From Knoellia sp. Soil729 (GTDB lineage Bacteria; Actinomycetota; Actinomycetes; Actinomycetales; Dermatophilaceae): DNA of 64,000 nucleotides. Below the pieces are notes generated by a model that was not told where the DNA came from, did not search any database, and saw only the letters and a list, made by a program, of their open reading frames with translations. Where the stretch lies: the NCBI RefSeq assembly GCF_001427985.1, contig NZ_LMSA01000005.1, positions 62,001 to 126,000 on the forward strand, given 5' to 3'. A program made the translations under genes and the position numbers. Positions within the stretch are counted from its first letter, which is position 1. The number at the start of each line of letters is the position of its first letter. Shown piece by piece: positions 27,001-29,158 of the stretch.

Positions 27001-28351
27001 CGTCACTCGCAGCGGCGATGCCACGGCTCCCCTGTCGGTGTCGGTGTCGATGGGCGGGACGGCCTCCATGGGCGACTACAACGTCACGGTGACCGGCGGC
27101 ACCCTCTCCGGGTCGACACTCACCTTCGCTGCGGGCTCGTCCACCGCAACCGTCCGCATCACCCCCGTGGACGACAGCCTGTCGGAAGCCACGGAGTCGG
27201 TCACCCTCACGATCGGCACCGGGCCGGGCTACACCACGAGCGCGGCGAGCACCGTGAGCGGCTCGATCACCGACAACGACGCCCCGCCCGTGCCCGTCGT
27301 ACCGAGCCTGAGCATCGCGGACACGACGGTGCTCGAGGGCGCCTCCCCGGGGTACGTCCTCGTGACCATCGCTCTCTCGTCGCCCGCGCCGTCCGGGGGT
27401 GTCACCGTCCAGGTCCGCTCGTCCTACGGGACGGCCGACAAGAAGGACTTCACCGCCGTGAGCCAGTCGGTCACGATCGCCGCGGGCCAGAGCAGCGCGA
27501 CGCTCATCGTCCGGATCACCAACGACACCTCTCGTGAGGGCACCGAGACCTTCACCCTCACGCTCTCCTCCCCCGTGCGAGCCACCATCGCCAAGGGAAC
27601 TGCCGTCGTCACGATCCTCGACGACGAGAGCGCCCTGGTGGCAGCGCACAGCCCCGCGGCGCTCAGCGGCAGCGCCAGCGCGCAGCTCCTGACCGCCACG
27701 TCGGTCGCCGCGGCCACGCGGGCCGCGCTGGGCAACTGGGTGGCGTGGGGTCACGACGTCTCGGCGATCCTTGGTGTCGCAGTCGTCGTCACCGACCTCC
27801 CCGAGACCCTGGTGGGTTATGCCGGGGACGGCTTCGTCGAGCTCGACATCGATGCAGCCGGGCAGGGCTGGACCCCCACTCTGCTCCAGGCGGCACTGGT
27901 CCACGAGCTCGGGCACCTGCTGGGCCTTGACCACGCGCAGCTCGTGCAGGCCCTCAACCGGGATGCTGCGACCGGTGTGGGAGAGCTCCAGAGCCACCCA
28001 GGGACACCTGTCCCAGCTCCGGCCTCGCTCGCGCCCGTGAGCCTCCGGTCATCGACCAGGGCAGCTGCGCCCCGGCCAGGCCTGTGGTCACCGATGGTCA
28101 CCGCAGCCGCCGCTTCAGCGCTGGCCTCCGTCCCCGCCACGTTGACCATGGCAGGACGTCGCACCGCCCAGACCATCACTGCCAGCGCGACGCAGGCGAC
28201 CGATGCGATCGCCAGCACAGGTGTCGCCTCGCCGGCACCGGCACGGCAGCCGAAGCCCCTCCTCGGTTGGACGCTCCTCGCCCTGCTCGTCGTGCTCCTG
28301 CCTCGCCGCGTCCGACACCTTCGTCGCCCCGCCACATCGCGCCCCCGGTAG
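2..28351 (+). CDS. Giant multidomain repetitive secreted/surface protein (5' partial)
   Basis: The reading frame is open from base 2 to the TGA at 28349-28351, so at least 9,449 residues are present and the true start lies upstream. The GTG at 56 is not the start, because in-frame repeat sequence (ATNVIQSSVIAEV) precedes it. Order by nucleotide: beta-strand units (2-10060), further beta repeats (10060-16300), GD-rich segment (16800-18200), Calx-beta-like segment (18350-19190), RTX-type block (21110-25270), two LamG-like domains (25560-26640), HYR (26665-26925), two Calx-beta domains (26935-27630), metzincin-like domain with HELGHLLGLDH (27902-27934), then a Pro/Ala linker, one hydrophobic helix (28259-28306) and an Arg-rich tail. 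No LPXTG sortase signal is seen. The layout resembles the giant LEPR-XLL/RTX-type adhesin-like proteins of planctomycetes and other bacteria; adhesion or matrix function is inference. Base and codon use look like the neighbours. Confidence 0.9.
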   Translation, partial: ATNVIQSSVIAEVLRSDIVTTSGDVVVVADGLTQIDAETLASIQSEGDSYGLTLAFNTIGWKTQNFLFNTVDAILGDPLVAEAFDNNNPAEIIAQLVDTTVNAFGDVRVNATNEGSVTAQASNASSSVVVTFTKAEAFALGFLVASNMVNLMTRSQILFSGGDTTHTYSRSDRPTTLQNGDQVAVSPGVVYRWTGGPRAPPTGSTTINLSTESYTTNSSWTLVPNLVKAGGSVAVTADESAGIDATSTVEVTASASSTAGMNIVLDLLTTLLEDYQYTTNSGTRLVSKGEAVRLDSGDVYVFTGSTPTSFDLGATDFGASPLWAKVILGDTLDALTAIGIDVTGILGADATGVGGMVVRNDVRGDVAATIANAKVVAGDDVLVSALESATIRAVTTGTVSVGGGGFIGEGSSTAVNFAVASNVVLSGALASVLNTEVDAGTAADDTITVTAQNTSLLDARTKTSTTSAGVSVGVTIAVNTVGIDSQNILFNILEAIVGDVIDTEQDRPARTEARVTSSDLAAGGAIAVTATSSAKITSEVEASSVSIASSIDQDVTSVSVGVVVSMNRLRTTVKAVVEGSPSVQAGTSVAVTASNTASISSTVTAPTISIAISGQQSKSVSIGVSIARNDVGVAMNALVTAVADLDAKNGDVLVSATQGASITATSTATSVSIAAGFGGNSLSFAGGGASAINLLTGTADAEILNSTVTARATAAPLGAIRVTATQTATIDALILAASIAVSGSISAGATGIAIGISVARNLIGWAEYGGPTPATVRARTQTSALDAQRGIFVGASSPTATIHATVVAAAVSFTGGAGGSTTSVSAGGLWTENKVSVRVVAEIVGATSVRTQGGGVTVTADDHTEIISNSAAAALAAAIGTSSASSIAVGIALAYNRVANEVTARIADVTSLTTGGSAVTVKATDSATIRALTVAVAIALSGGGGTSLAVSGGGAIAFNGITTKTNSSIERSLLGVDTTTRVGAVTVTAQSTSVIQAFVAAVSASVAIGNNGVAVAIGASIALNLIGYDLFGDPDIQVEDAEDASGFLIGTPNPAQVRARIIDTTIWSSGALLVTTTAAQTIDAFVAAGAVGIAGGDNGIGISVAGAFAGNRIKTDVEASVSDPTATTGQRDTVTVGSASIGASSTSGIRSFSGAASIAGGFGGTTGLAVSIGLSIAWNQVGDTVVAALDDVVLTSAGAVKVESGTSGRPLFDLSGVTANQLDDLASREDDDLADFLVGRFEALKLLTTSGTNELTSVTKASGLWKVTFAKSGGGGIRSFEVRLHGSELFITSTDATLFDATMSTRPAAVTAASLASRAGGPNAATDAALVAWFVASKLLTQDAKTTRPYAVTGVATVSTDHWSITFARSDGTEARRYDVMASGGTLYVNQPIALEDIRTAELDDLMTDAESGIAATILGQFPRFNTVRSVYALQPGSLWQVVLQNVRGDNELETQSFYVTRVNGLFHVTTATIDAISAAASIAASFGGTAGLSVSGAGAIALNVVNARTLARISNASVTAGGDVDVLATNTSTVNALIAALSVAIGAGGSAGVGASIGISVARNLIGSSLSGGDADDRVQIVATVLGSPVTSTSGAVRVSATDGAVITSLVLAGSVAFGASGSGAGAFGGAGVYAENTIKVDVKGTIDGDPAGAGTRRPITAHSVTVTATDTSTISSIAGAASIAAAFSADAAAAISIGVAIALNQVANTVEASLTSVTVTANGTSGVATPAGTPDGGITVAAKETGRIFSLTAAASLAAAASLYAGIAVSGAGAFASNVVTTATNALVEDSSLTAKGAISVTADDTSSIQALIAAVSAAIGAGAAGIGVSIGLSLARNVIGGTRTVIGADFRSNETADLVGGTDPSTVRVTAGHVSPDLQSNDGDGTSANDVYLLPGLIVRIVGGPSEGRLYRYIGTFTAADLDSVNFSDTGTWVLVGGAAGAVYAWRGVTTSGVDLNRQNFLDTSKWRLVSADHTTGETLTTGSLVAGDTVLVVAGPGAGDVYGYIGPTRTATTTHPIDLRTEDFRNSTAWELANLASTPAQVRARLIGSSVATEGSLTVEAKARPTIEALVVAASAAISGGGFGFSLSGAGAATLNSIAMQVEATITGDGVVHNPAPPNPAAAITATSVTLRATDTATIRAVTGAASLAIAIGAGGASLAISVALAANTISNTVTAGVRNADDTVRATSGDITIAAVEDATIEAISAAAAVALGCCSTAAIAISGAGALAINTILTKVNALIASSDVVASGKVDLDAEMKGAIRAIIAAVAAAVSISAGAAFGAALGASLAWNLIGTDVSGNDSPAEVRAVISDSSVNAGGALTADAVSSSTIDAIVVAVAVAISGGIAGIGLAGAGSSAINTISTLVEASIGDSDDAGTDGDGATGVKASGIALTATDSSAVNAITGAASIAGGFGGAGVALAIAVSYAQNTIDNVVRAEIVGADTLVDAGVGGINLLARQTGAIWAITAAAALAAAGGLGALAFSGGGAVARNLIGSDVVARISGSNVDSDGGVSLTATSTGAITSIVVAAAAAVSIGLVGIGAALGLSFATNEIGGSTLTDSDVYSHTSTDTLTSNLTTGTKVAVLDGFGYGRVYQYIGSKTITASASDPLDLRKINYQDTQTWKLVGGTPTGARVWATVEDSSIDAVGALALSATATGAILATVITVSVALAAGFGGLAVAGAGSVALNTIRQDVKAAISGDGSRDGADANTTPDVGIQAGSISLTATSSSSITATVVAAAVAAAIGFVGSVTVAIAISWAENTIESTVQALVSGADEQLTSRAGDITLTASHTGAIVSTTVAAAIAVAIGAGVSIGIAGAGALASNVILARVKADISTSDVHSAGAVAVLATLSGTISALVLGLAASAAIGAAGIGAAIGVSIARNLIGWRPSADPNSTTDTRESTRGLVQASITDSSIDAGGALSVWATGSSTITAEVQAGAVAASGGIVGFGVSGAGASTRNRIATAVLALIDGDGDRGIGAASISVKAANTSTITATTGAAGLAIAIGLGSVGGAVTRSVTENEITTEVLAEIRNADGDGDAATTDDLGGVVARTGGVTVGATDTSTIHATGSASAVAASGGIISVSFSDAGADVLNVILGSVLAQIVDSTVDSQGTVSVSATELVEIRATVAAMSTSLSIGLAGAAVAAGSSWARNFVGYSPAFVLGTPAPARIVALVSGSHITGRGGLSVTAEVGPRTNGTRMVESQVNTSSFALAVGISFAVGASASVSFNAVAFAVKAGIVASEVPPSIPGGATTFRRSDVDVDGTVTVSATDTTKLKTDATASSLAIAIGLSGSVAVGQVVNTNTVGSTVDAVISRSNVAAGALDVDATQTIDSLATGRTATESVGSVFSVSSSGALVGSTVTTAARATVSDASVLVIGGLVGVTATGDVDSTVTAIATSTSASLIAIAAAGPTARVTQAPVVSATVGGSITSVGSLTVEAILSSSAGTSAVAGSYGTVAAGGSSATTTLTPVVTASLSGGAIRSSSGGISVRARYNVPSVPGLSPGTASAAAEASSGGLAASSGASSTVTHTPTVSATGLGTLTASGAVTFDAAATTVATAQSGGRSGGLVGVGRTTATATSAGTTWAWFGGVIGSRTTNGASSLTITALASGNARALAQAVSGGLFANTSNASNATASPDVRAYLGGSAVIGVVNNVDLSATARPEADAITKGTSTGGLAFGGSASTASSRPVVHAYIGTSATISAGGNVSVAATLQPPTSTNTPSDYVVDGVDTSNGSTGNALTVENHGLSTGDLVEYVNSGSAIPGLTGVSTDPNDSTVVIRRQYSVVNVMSGGTVDPNKLSFGGTFDASGIQNNTITMQGHSLATGDWVVPDLTVGGLDMGSRYFVVVIDGDTIRLVASGKENAGGTFNPTSAFVNTGASTITIAGHGFVNGDAVIYDSPEPYQFGNSLVDVSGFDSDGRPINDANANNIWFLDANGNPVAHGLVVGDRVVYTLVDPQPGDVTIGGLTSGQTYRVASATSTTITLKNSDKLDNLQVVYTLDGSRMKITRLTGDWLTDGFNANQQIIISSAETNGTFTIDQVSGGSLWLTVATLKATQLVENFTFTAYQGGGAPVSATITRSGRDWATDGFGTGTTITVTNRAGYNGTYTIASVSGQTATLQGTPAFAAGSSLSATVSRLVNGLVSDTFDSPVIALSVTKTTTTIVDGLPVSQPVRTTHQLTPAPWAAIGTLVDGQTYYVRNVSGNSFELWSAPTGGTRQSLSINGLSSIATHSLRSTVVLTPSTGEQTLRIDLTGGIPTGSMHQLVGPGGVNLATVLPRVGDGVTSATSTGSGGGAIAAGSNHADVVIEGTVRGYVAATTVRAKQVSVTTIASTLARTNSSNNTGGIVGVGSSDTFLRTWVDNQAWIGDGTRIITTTFTMSATTSIAANGTNYARAAGGIGVANAEDGTILIDFLTSASVLGNADVVARKDVAITASTSVNGAQKSTASGLGFGADGRSNAVTKVGDSNVSGMEGAATVVAIGASADVTGLTVALRALVPSLVATANSESYGAGFYSEGIDDATAQVDATTNVTIGANAAITGYEGVDLQTRYGFVHTFADSFARSTGLFGYVDADGRNTTNLDSTVSGASGALVTAGPGPRASSGTNLQTSAQSNHLAFYVDTQNGALFAGSDGHVSRRSLAAGSGDEDGSNLDIAIRVPFSSDVLILSGRTPVLVVDANGTITTAVEVTVNDGPGRSQIGEGQTIQSSVIVVNDISNAGPGDVVFRAPYASGSSGDFEIQSAISRTPEALVSGALGTWTFRDTLSQVLITNLSNKLIQINDIHMVSTRQPLVWLDTSASVTIRFNVRGDSAPSLVDIRALGTGSVAINGTIDNPIGTTSVFAATGAITSTAGRGTIHLGSLDVAGTPRHYSLIRANILRLDGASVGSSSARVNVDIIDSALLPRGSTFQTRRVVVADNTITLGPDMVFFLGQIVRYDAAPGATAIGGLTSGAYYYAIPTADGTGIQLAATSALTPITLTPGDTATLLLQLHFLTPVQRFTVMADADAFLDILGVQRIATATAYSVLIDAVTTGGDADLLLQPSVRETPTGASSGVLAKWPSSPTSGVVHRVYFTPDTSCPADCARPASGAGGSFLAQTDSTYDIRARDLTLTGAPYVLPGIVAGGSIVVEAAQPTAASPRTINVLGILDVLTTGHVDVLTNGWITLNEHVGDLRVGRILSTLSDVLLYAPGRIVDALGGLVGDTKNGVVADVSGRNITMCAGSGLVLDGTIADPLCSDTDQGRGGIGDATNFLEIDVAYGSGTTGVLRAFDRTATAGRGIFLTETIGTLRLFEVNTLGDVSLATVAGSIVDARNATPGVTDVAQVYGNTIDLDANGAGASLGATGNDLEIESQHSGLGDVGLEADGSIWLTETRGALSLVLAEALDGQVRITVRETTAANPTAYRAPRTTPSSSTGAVTFDGATVTRSTGSFITDGFLVGTALRISGGTPYDGDYSIVGVSDTSLTLGATLWAHGDLRTGVTLAAHDTLDEDLSLLHDGKVRFVETGERTVTRGRVAATTSVLLRVGDDVTTSPNSQILAGTTVDIFGDWSNGDAHWGTTIVLRGDIASGNGAPAAQADAYVTNIWGDTDVDRFQLGDPTGVAGGTSVDSAGYIHLGSDTRIHGSAGLAVVKGADGEDDFTIWYLQTMNVGAGHTLVLDGQAETDTYRFHTSGSRGSSRNYVAHVLDTGAPDDGVDELYVYGMNSATEGYSAPGTSYPVDDLFLLRRVNAIDGESADRPAFVALLHTTLGVAAPTGVSTLAANAFDVERIGYDTAVNGRLTVYGLGGNDYFASDDNSAITTLDGGSGNDSFQVGQLYGLQRDGSPYAGTTPTNTTGVTTGGSLAPNDVFGTVATTRGWLSRGNSQALLAQGDTGDDTFIVYSNQAALRLEGDDGNDQFVVRAFALARTDANGEIVWRDATHQVAMPLLGASLFSTAATTEVRTGAGNNQVQYNINAPVSIDGGNGIDKVVVLGTEFADHIVVTSKAVYGAGLAVTYANVEILEIDGLEGDDLFDVLSTAPGVATRVIGGLGSDVINVAGDVTGSVVSRDIEGTSGTVNHDVSSTNPLYDGLAAPGVDTIVARGSQGQVVIEESGGFTSVREGEGAVGADTYIVYLAHKPTANVYVTVSAARSSSAEAAAGGDTIHLATGIPVLDAVAYDRMVWIDGKLVPVPAYAVVLLFTPTEWDKAHAQSVSLMAVNDTLPEGTRVVVISHSVISADPLFDHAVVRNVEATIRDNDLPAVELVEQDRSGTPDSTTILVEGTSTTGLKDTVLVRLATDPGVDVVVRLTLSDDRMTLTAPAGTIHTVTARAPGVAGVYDITITAGSWQSGVLVTLVAVDDFVRQDPHTTTITATSSYAGSLAARIDALLYDDDTPGIVVLESGGRTLVVAGDTLTGPGPGDSYEIRPTQNPGSGTPVNVAIVTDGQTDVVAGGRVSYRAIGGQTAYRQFSGSLTLSGSTLTRTGDSALGNFRDEGFAAGQRIRLTVGSTTYDYVIGSVSADGKSLTLVLGTSPTPPAAALPAAVLSRIVTRGVYTGGVTYDVGTGTLHRTDGQSWLDAGFLEGQRVTIGSSLSRYKIQLISSSTGGVLDLMTLTTLARPPNALSGVLTVMQWAAVVTFDSTNWWQPVTVNLVADPFYVLQPGQENLKSFSKRPHLLSGIRGPLAVEGGTTASDRSLRPAVILPGEGNAPLFQIAPQPPEAQQVDVLNVYADSSQEDLNGTLTATAITGLGMNSTPLDFAALVAGSGGAMPFGEPTTFPAGITYGAIVVDPVTGRFDQTAAHSTIEVLNLLLGQGNDHLDITSTLVPGRDHNADGTLGSIAVHGGITTVHGGGNSLIRVIGTFSRPSATTLRRDDGVTWASAGFVVGQVLTVNGVALGTISGLSGDTLTIAGASFAAGGYADATVAARDPKTGTTRIGGDTVVITGGAGPSSPLVVYGDTSQDGRWYGGDPRVQSFLAFGTKPFPNEIGNGDSRFIFPVANPFVYAGHDVIDASALLAGVASGALPTVGITAYGGAGDDTILGSAAPDFLAGGSGDDLIIGGRGSDQIYGDNGINVDVITRQLTIPWRNASVFPDRDGLEAGQDTLHGDGVGSTGATADEYDDIIFGDYGSVRQDTEEAVVGAPGYSRPTQLEKIQTVGRVREIRTERAEDGAHDVITGDGGRDRIFGGNGDDTISGDGQSDVVFGDHGRMLYLEGAASVTILHLVESITEKQGGVDTITTGLGDDIVAGGAQGDTIDAGTGQNIVFGDHGRVTGVENNVFNRPMPSTLPPTYPHDDYQVPVLQLVEGYVPVGGELGGGDTITTGIGRDMVFGGAAGDTIVVNSGETAAVLDGNNIVFGDYGYVDYLLRNSVIPDDAHDIEVVSSFETSTGLGGGDTIIAGAGNDIIIGGVGNDVLRAGQGKNLLFGDSARLSTNPALPDTHLSSFSVHEFLICIIETFGFGDLDGGDDTIYGSEARDILFGGAGNDVIYGFGGDDLIFGDQGRVTCTTTSYEPDDPRNGLCVDLGGTIDFRATNVARSTGSGDDIIFAGSGNDIVMGQQGNDLIYGESGDDLLIGGSNVSGALDGDDLIDGGAGNDLIAGDNADCCRRPDLLDPRVRALLGSTIYGTSIPGGTDGHALVTGTWQNDPRAGSQYSVTLLDHSDTIQSGRPELWGDDYLAGGAGDDEIFGQLGHDVIQGDGAIDLFVLAPYPHTITATDPRPALLPDGPTGARIGAWRLADPTMTLTDTLVVRPSVELATDGDDYIEGNGGADTIFGNLGQDDIIGDSSDLYGLGNDQRITLSTRVTGATTFLKDSSGKAVAWRVVGISADGRTLLLTGSAAGLPSGTQTLTVYGAGIQEPLEVTITLTPGGISLLANIDWRTIGSFCLGPQCRPAGADLIFGGAGTDITRNDRGDATLGSTGVITTVATGHARDADVIAGDNARILRLVGTNGVQQTTNAYLTYAYDTYAGGLRLIPRAVEMLDYTFGGPAFNAASAATDRGAGDEFHGESGDDQAYGMTGNDVIYGDGQDDDLIGGYGDDWISGGTGDDGILGDDGRISTSRNSSTGWTAQGVACSANGTTCYAEPLYGILALFPTDPNTRTSEGNVLGEVIYTPGHVQEETINVAGAINKSVNLTPFNVDPADLDPLFRPEGGYDDIIFGGLGDDAIHGGSGDDALSGAEALVAGYAPKYVTSCGSGTTPGCTAVRDGLVRIDFGHPVNPGDVLRYNPDDIDGWHYDRTRRAGEFDLYDEYEPRRAILFNDAAEVWTCTSYSPSGHTCTGNTDVALFPRQFFLNNVWDEGPVIIGCVDFAPNGACLNPNGAAQTDGNDVLFGDLGNDWVVGGTGHDTLWGGWGNDLLQADDVLGVGCTSYSNNGTCLAQGPSWLNDSSDTHPMYEDRAFGGAGRDILIGNTGGDRLIDWTGEFNSYIVPFAPFGIATVSRQVPPALFEFLYTLSAAQGADPTRAADWNLDFADRNGEPYGEIGLITQKDHGLWQDQSGAPADPQAGNIPGGKRDVLRSATFNDGKMSAVAIDSGVWDITGGALDVSAGSLGGDAAAVFYVDQTLPVYYELLANVKLAKPTSGWKANAFVIFDYFSASDFKFAGLDQSTNKVVMGHRTAAGWTYDVQAAVGNVRADTYYAMQVTVNGLVVTVYVDGVAKLTYQFDPRFVDGRAYGLNMGLVGFGSDNARGIFDNLVIQALPPQTTYEATDDFATGTGQFSGPSRGTWNTTGGRLTGTAGSGSATRLMDLPARAGGGTTTSVDTTMRLSAGGSGGMVFDHYADNDFKFLTLDQATGQVVIGHVVRNRRVVDATFAVSLPAGSDLRVTLTLSGTTVVVWVGGVQVGSYSFNGAVGDGAIGALVERGTASLDDVHVVIGINVNSSPDLIVPTLTVPANVTQTAPSGASTVYVSDPAIGTATATDNVPGVVVVREGVPTGNVFALGTTTITWTATDVFGNQTVRTQTVTINPPVPTPVSVTALATDPAGAEAGADPIVFTVTRSGDATAPLSVSVSMGGTASMGDYNVTVTGGTLSGSTLTFAAGSSTATVRITPVDDSLSEATESVTLTIGTGPGYTTSAASTVSGSITDNDAPPVPVVPSLSIADTTVLEGASPGYVLVTIALSSPAPSGGVTVQVRSSYGTADKKDFTAVSQSVTIAAGQSSATLIVRITNDTSREGTETFTLTLSSPVRATIAKGTAVVTILDDESALVAAHSPAALSGSASAQLLTATSVAAATRAALGNWVAWGHDVSAILGVAVVVTDLPETLVGYAGDGFVELDIDAAGQGWTPTLLQAALVHELGHLLGLDHAQLVQALNRDAATGVGELQSHPGTPVPAPASLAPVSLRSSTRAAAPRPGLWSPMVTAAAASALASVPATLTMAGRRTAQTITASATQATDAIASTGVASPAPARQPKPLLGWTLLALLVVLLPRRVRHLRRPATSRPR
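3645..4420 (+). repeat. Three copies of a roughly 90-residue insert module in the giant gene
   Basis: This stretch replaces one beta-repeat unit with three diverged copies (about 3645-3925, 3925-4185 and 4185-4420). Each starts with a charged helix-like segment (LDDLASREDDDLADFL, ATDAALVAWFVASKLL, LDDLMTDAESGIAATIL). Each then runs into a strand pair of the form LWxVxF/VxLxNxxG, xxRxYxV and G-x-L-x-V-T. They are richer in charged and aromatic residues than the flanking units. No family is recognised. Confidence 0.65.
5680..6115 (+). repeat. Three adjacent VYxYxG...W modules (six copies in the giant gene)
   Basis: The module is a 40-55 residue segment reading VYxYIG, a Thr-rich loop, L-D/N-L-x-x-x-D/N-F/Y-x-D-x-x-x-W-x-L-V. 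Three copies lie here in a row (about 5680-5820, 5821-5925, 5940-6115). Single copies lie at about 520-675 (VYRWTG...WTLV), 860-990 (VYVFTG...LWAKV) and 7735-7910 (VYQYIG...WKLV). All sit between beta-repeat units. The aromatic spacing resembles small carbohydrate-binding folds, but that is a guess. Confidence 0.65.
21110..25270 (+). repeat. RTX/hemolysin-type calcium-binding repeat block of the giant gene
   Basis: At least a dozen clusters of GGxGxDxI/L nonapeptides are visible, for example GAGDDTILGSAAPDFLAGG (about 21115) and GGSGDDLIIGGRGSDQIYGD. Further clusters lie near 21540, 21740, 21970, 22200, 22420, 22640, 23040, 23300, 23710, 24020, 24480, 25000 and 25210. Many clusters end in a recurring I/V-F-G-D-x-G turn followed by a 20-60 residue linker, which is not the classic uninterrupted RTX roll. 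Known RTX repeats bind calcium between turns of a parallel beta-roll; calcium binding here is inferred from the motif. Confidence 0.85.
27650..27960 (+). other. Metzincin-like zinc protease domain near the C terminus of the giant protein
   Basis: The zinc-binding signature HExxHxxGxxH is complete as HELGHLLGLDH at 27902-27934. It is preceded by a short beta-rich segment (VVVTDLPETLVG, FVELDIDAAGQGW) typical of the C-terminal metzincin-like domain of other giant LEPR-XLL-type proteins. The downstream Met-turn is not obvious; the sequence passes quickly into a Pro/Ala/Ser linker. It may therefore be a shortened or structural version. Autoprocessing or matrix remodelling is possible but unproven. 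Confidence 0.7.
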
Positions 28352-28390
28352 TGAACCGTCCCTCCGCCGGCCGCGCGCAGTTGCGCACCA

Positions 28391-28995
28391 TCACGGATCC
28401 GGTTGCGGCTCAGGCCCGCAGATGCCGCCGGGCGGGGGACCGTCGAGAAGTGTGGGGATGTACTCGAGCATCTGCAGCCCCGGCGCGAACGTCCGGTGCT
28501 CGACCAGCTCGAGCCGCACGTCGGGATAGCCCGCGAAGATCGGGTCCTGCCCCGTCGCCCCGGTGATGAACGGAAAGACGACCACCCGGAAGCGGTCGAC
28601 CAGCCCGGCAGTGACGAGTGAACGGCAAACCGAAAGGCTTCCGAGCGTGCGCAGGGGCCGGTCCCCCGACTGCTTCGCCGCACGCACCCACTCCACGGCG
28701 TCGGTCGTGACGAGCTCGGAGTTCGCCCACCGCAGTGGCATCTCGAGAGTCGAGGAGAAGACGATCTTGGGGGTCGACGCCAGGTGTGCAAACCCGGGTC
28801 GTCGCCGAGCTGCTCGGCGAAACCCGACATGAGTCGATAGGTCGTCGCACCCATGAGGTGGACGTGGGCGTGGCGAGTCTGCGAGTCGCGCCAGGCGAGG
28901 TACTCGGGGCTGTCGACCCCCCACAAGCCCGGCCAACCCTCGGCTGCCGCGTAGCCGTCGAGGGAGGTGATGAAGTCGACCATGACGCTCTGCAT
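28391..28995 (-). pseudogene. Dihydrofolate reductase/RibD-like protein, interrupted by a -1 frameshift
   Basis: The 5' part starts at ATG 28995 after a good GGGAGG ribosome site and reads MQSVMVDFITSLDGYAAAEG, the usual N terminus of the RibD C-terminal (dihydrofolate-reductase-like) family. It continues to about 28795 (FAEQLGDDPG). The rest (FAHLASTPKIVFSSTL to the stop at 28391) is in another frame. Adding one G in the CCCGGG run near 28793-28798 joins the two parts into about 201 residues, a normal length for this family. The gene is convergent with the giant gene. It could be a real pseudogene, a phase-variable run or a sequencing error. Confidence 0.8.
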
Positions 28996-29132
28996 GGGCC
29001 TCCCTTCGCCCGTCCCGTCAGTCCTGCGTATGCCGCCGCATGCCGCCGGATGGGGTCCGCTGACCAATAATCCGCAACCTCGTCTGGCACAGCCGCGCCA
29101 GCCCTACTCTGAGCCCAGAGGGGGCAGGGGTT

Positions 29133-29158
29133 CCCTCATTACTGAGGGAGATTCATCA
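29133..29158 (+). promoter_or_regulatory. Hairpin overlapping the ribosome binding site of the exported-protein gene
   Basis: CCCTCA (29133-29138) pairs perfectly with TGAGGG (29143-29148) across a TTAC loop. The right arm contains most of the GAGGGAG Shine-Dalgarno sequence of the gene starting at 29158. Such a hairpin could limit ribosome access or stabilise the 5' end of the mRNA. The structure is seen; the role is inferred. Confidence 0.45.

Noticed and set aside
20096-27997. A 2,633-codon open frame on the minus strand under the giant gene
   Set aside because: It is antisense to the RTX/LamG part, its product is a low-complexity Val/Asp/Gly string, and it disappears where the sense repeats end. 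It is a by-product of G/C-ending codons.
28250-28351. LPXTG-type cell-wall sorting signal at the end of the giant protein
   Set aside because: A hydrophobic helix and Arg tail are present but no LPxTG-like motif precedes them.
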